Shown: positions 60,374 through 64,000 of the stretch, piece by piece
How the letters are laid out: every line of letters starts with the position of its first letter
How positions within the stretch are numbered: the first letter of the stretch is position 1
Assembly (NCBI RefSeq): GCF_965638725.1
Contig: NC_134955.1
Span: forward strand, 8,527,316-8,591,315
Source of the DNA: Aptenodytes patagonicus
Lineage: Eukaryota; Chordata; Aves; Sphenisciformes; Spheniscidae
Direction: 5' to 3'
DNA length: 64,000 bases
Notes under the pieces: model-generated
Told to the model about the DNA's origin: nothing
Seen by the model: only the letters and a program-made list of their open reading frames with translations
Database searches by the model: none
Program-made: the position numbers and the translations under genes

Positions 60374-63300
60374 CTGTAAAATAAAATACAGTTATAAGAG
60401 ATTTTTATCACAACTCGAAGTTCGGTATTTGCATTTGTTAGTGTTGTAATCGTTTCATAAACTGCATAATTTTTTAGCTCTTTGGTTGACAGGGTATATG
60501 AACTTTTCTCATTTGTGTGTTTCTTTTACTAGGAGTAATAAATATTATATATCAGGAGGAATCATCATTCCATAGTGGCTGGAGACAACACTAATTTATA
60601 CACAACATGCTTTGCTATGGAGAGCCTCACAAATTACATTTTTTTTTTCAGCCTTGGAAATAAATACATTCCTAGAAAATAACTTTTAAATTCAGAGTTT
60701 TCTAGCTTGTAAACCTCTTAAAAGACAAAGTATATATTTTTCATCCACCTAGGAGAAGAAAATACCACGAACATCACCTCCCAGTGAAAGTAGTTCTAAG
60801 GTATACATTTGTATGTTCAACATGGGCATTTGAACTGCAAACACCAAACCTTGGGAGAAAATTCCAGAGGCTTATAGGTAAGCTTATACCATGCAAATAG
60901 GTATAAAGGGGTGGAGTGCCTGCCACCATCAGGGACGCTCGACCAAGGGGCTCCTCTGGGAAGGGGACTACTATGCAGAAAAGGAAGGAGCACAAATCAT
61001 GACCAAGTACAAGCACAAGTGTCAGAGAATGATGCCCACCAGCAAGAAAAAAAAACTTTCTCTCCAGAACACTAACTCTATAGCTGTTCATACTACTGAA
61101 CGCTCCCAGGAGTACTTTCCTCTGAACATTCATTAATTACATGTAGGCTGGTCTTGGATGCAAAAAAACCTAACAGGGAATCAAGGACATTCTTTTACAC
61201 TTTGTCCTTTGTCTCCCTTGACTGCCTGTGTCTCTTCGCTACACGTTCTTTCAAAGATGGCACGAGGGGATCAGCAGGAAGAAGGGAAGGAGATGATGTT
61301 GAAGAATGAATGCCCTTCTGTGGCTCTAATCCCATAAAAATCTCACAGCCCCTGCTCAAGATGAAGCAACCTAGACAGAAAAAGGTGATGCACTACCTTG
61401 TTCCCAAAGCATCTGTCTGTGATGTTTATCTTGCTCATTTTTCCTTAGAATTTGATCTTAAGGAAGGCATGCAGTCACCTTCCAGGAACAGCAGCTTACT
61501 CTTAACTGAGTTCATGGAACATCCACAGCACAGAGGGAGCCTTTGCTGCTTTCTATGTGGAGTGAAAAAGTAATTTTTTCAGTTTAAAAGAGGAAGCACA
61601 GTGCCACGGTTCAGTATTTCAAACCCCAAGACTTGTCCCCAGCACTAAAGACAATGACAGAAGAGGCAGAGGCAGTTAAGGATGGGCATAGCAAGACATA
61701 GCATCAACTTACTAGGCTAGGACTGTGCACTGCTAGAAGCTCCCTAGACTTGCATCTGTGAGGCCCCTTGCAGCACTGTGCTAAGTTGCCATCAGCTGGA
61801 TTGTGCCTGGGCCCTTAGGAGGACAGAAGGATGTATCATTCTCAGCTCCTCAAGTTCTGTGGATCTGAAAAAGGCTCAAAGCTCTCTTGTGCAAGTATCT
61901 TAGAAAAATACATGTCTTTTTTGGCATGTGCAGTTAAGGGAAGAGCATGAGGAACATCTGCTGGTATAGAGAAATACACAGAGGTAATGTCTTGTCTCTA
62001 TATGCATATTAGCCAGTAAGTTCCACAAAAATATATAGAGGTACGAACCAACAACAGAAGGATATTTGTGATCTTGGTTAGAAGCAAAGCTACAGAATTC
62101 AAGGCTCTGCAGAGGGCCTATGCTGGCTGCAGGCTGGGTGTCAAGTCTTGGGCCTCAAAGGCAAACGGGAGTAAAAGGGAATAGGAATATCCCATATTAC
62201 AAGTCTAAGCTGATTTGAGTAAAGGCCCAAAGAAGGAAGTTTCTTAGGCCATTCACTACAGCACAAATCTCACTTCAGGCAACTTAAATCACACCTATTG
62301 CAACTTGACTTTCCCATTGCTACTTGACTTTCTTTCAGTGAAAGCAATCAAATTTGTTTTAAATGTTGTTTTGACAATTTAGTTTCAAATTCATCACCAT
62401 AATCCTAGTGATGGAGTTAGAATGAAAATGATGTTTTATCCAGTCTGTGTGCAGGAGAGAATGCAAAAAACAATACTCATGGTTGGAAAGGAGATGGAAC
62501 AAGCCTTCTATGGGAAACAAAGACATGCCACTGTGTGTAGTAATTCCCAAGTCTTTTAAAGTTATGACAGAAGTTGACTGTGACTTGTTCATTCAAACTG
62601 GCTAGTCCAATTAGCAGCTGTTTCCCCTTGCCCGCTTTGGTTTGGCCTACATAGATTTGATCTGATGGATGGGGGATAAATGGGGCTAACTAGCTCTTTT
62701 GAAGATACGCTACAGGTCTGGTTTTGACATGGAGCCTATGTCCAGGGAATGCACAGGATATCCTACCTAGGATAGGATGAAGTGTGAGTTCTGTCAAGTG
62801 GGACTCCCTAGGCTTTTACTGAATTTGCAGCTACTTTGATTTCAGTGGCGTTTTTATGGAATGAACTTGTCTCTCAGAGTGGCAGTTGATATGGCGGCAG
62901 GGAGAAAAGGGGCAAATCCAGTATCATTATTTCTGTATGGATTAAAAACAGGTGCACCAACATTGACTGAGAATCTCGGGTCTAAACTTCACAGATGAGC
63001 TACAGAGAGATTAACATTTATGTTTTGCCAGGAATAGGTTGCCTAAACAAACCTGGTACAAGCTCTCTCTCTTCTGTTGAAATCCATTACTTCCAAATTA
63101 GATTTGTTTTTTTTGCATCCATTACTAAAAACGTAACTTAGCATTCAAAGGCACTGTTACATCTGCTTCTCCAAAACCCACTTTAAGATAAAGCCACATA
63201 AGCTTCCATTCTCAAGGCAGTAAAAGACTTTTCATGAAAGAGAAGCCAAACCTCTAGTAGACGACATTAAAAAGCATATATAGGTTTCTTGGCCAGTGGT

Positions 63301-64000
63301 CTACTAATTAGCTACCACCATGCGGACTAGCTGTATTCTGCTGCCTTTCACTGTAATGTTCAGTAGCAACGTACAATAGCAAGAGCACTGTGTTCTAATG
63401 TGAATTACCATACACAACCCAAACTATAAACACTCATTTGAAGAATCAATCTTTTTTGCTTTTGTTAGGCACCACATACTTAAATCTCATTAAAATGTTA
63501 ATAATCACTACCCTATATACACCGTCATAAAACAACTGCTATAAAATTTGATTAAATAATAATTTTTATTAAGTTTCAAGTGATTGCATACTATTTTTTT
63601 AAACAGACAATATTCTGGAGTCCTAAAGTACTTCAATATATAACATCTGTGTGTAAGTTCCATTCATTTAACAGAGTTTACTGCTTGCTAAATTTAGGGT
63701 TCAGTCCTGTCAGTCACTTCATTAAAGTCTCTCAAACATCTTCCTTGTTGGGGTACAAGCTGGAAACAAATTTATTGCTGTAGAGGGATACTGTGAATAA
63801 TTATGGATGTCCACATACACAGGTTCTTAATATAGACATGATTTGCTAACAGTCCCCTTAAAGTAGTAAACAGAAGTTTTTCTATACTAGTACATCAGTT
63901 GGAGAATTTTTTTTTTTTCAGTTGGATTATTAATACCACATTCTTATTAAGAGGGCTGTCAGCACATCAGCATCATTTGTGTTTTAGCAGTTAATAATCC
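60374..64000 (-). other. IMMP1L: IMMP1L intron, no exon recognised
   Basis: Intron of IMMP1L up to the window edge. No sequence encoding the preceding IMMP1L segment (around GHVWLEGDN or YGPIPYGLIRGR) was found on the minus strand. Open frames on both strands are short with no known domains, and no repeat family was recognised. Confidence 0.6.

Noticed and set aside
1..64000. tRNA, rRNA, snRNA, CRISPR arrays or bacterial/viral gene clusters
   Set aside because: None of the signature stems, boxes, spaced repeats or operon-like layouts were seen. The window is ordinary vertebrate nuclear DNA.

Overview
This is vertebrate nuclear DNA, almost certainly from a bird in Neoaves. The base composition is AT-rich with large introns. 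CR1 LINE 3' ends are present, as is a solo LTR of the avian ERVL type (TGTTGTGG...GGACA), and a CpG island lies at about 20.0-21.25 kb. No bacterial or viral gene organisation is seen. Only short exons are coding; nearly all longer open frames are chance frames in intronic DNA or in the CpG island.

The gene order is that of the PAX6-side neighbourhood of human 11p13: DCDC1 (minus), DNAJC24 (plus), IMMP1L (minus). From left to right: (1) 1-20.5 kb, minus strand, the 5' part of DCDC1, a doublecortin-domain protein. Three exons are recognisable by homology (6155-6435, 4109-4261, 3486-3648). A fourth is probable (1386-1582), and a first exon in the CpG island (20496-20542) is tentative. (2) 20.0-21.25 kb, a CpG island placed as a shared bidirectional promoter. 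(3) 20.7-60.1 kb, plus strand, DNAJC24 (DPH4). Its four coding exons (22314-22421, 47770-47908, 58044-58112, 59064-59188) join in phase to an intact 146-residue J-domain/CSL zinc-finger protein for diphthamide synthesis on eEF2. (4) 60.2-60.4 kb, minus strand, the last coding exon of IMMP1L, the mitochondrial inner-membrane peptidase subunit 1. It converges tail to tail with DNAJC24; the rest of IMMP1L lies beyond the right edge.

The most notable observation is that DCDC1 looks like a decaying pseudogene. Each of the three confidently recognised exons carries at least one disabling lesion: a 2-nt insertion, a 2-nt loss, and an in-frame TGA at a CGA-type arginine codon. One exon also ends in GC rather than GT, and the fourth, probable exon has its own in-frame stop. 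The adjoining DNAJC24 and IMMP1L exons are clean, so general sequencing error is a poor explanation. The bidirectional CpG promoter therefore seems to be kept for DNAJC24 while its partner gene decays.

Other items: a roughly 690-bp GC-rich insertion flanked by a 10-bp direct repeat (10360-11070), a 580-bp solo LTR (43886-44465) and a 3' scrap of the same LTR family (19131-19199), two CR1 pieces (50803-51680 minus, 57475-57645 plus), long homopolymers including C29, a CCAAT-dense block with an inverted repeat in DNAJC24 intron 2, a short protein-like reading frame of unknown identity on the minus strand (about 32706-32890), and several homeodomain-motif-rich AT blocks that could be conserved regulatory elements. 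Family assignments rest on remembered vertebrate protein sequences; no search was run.
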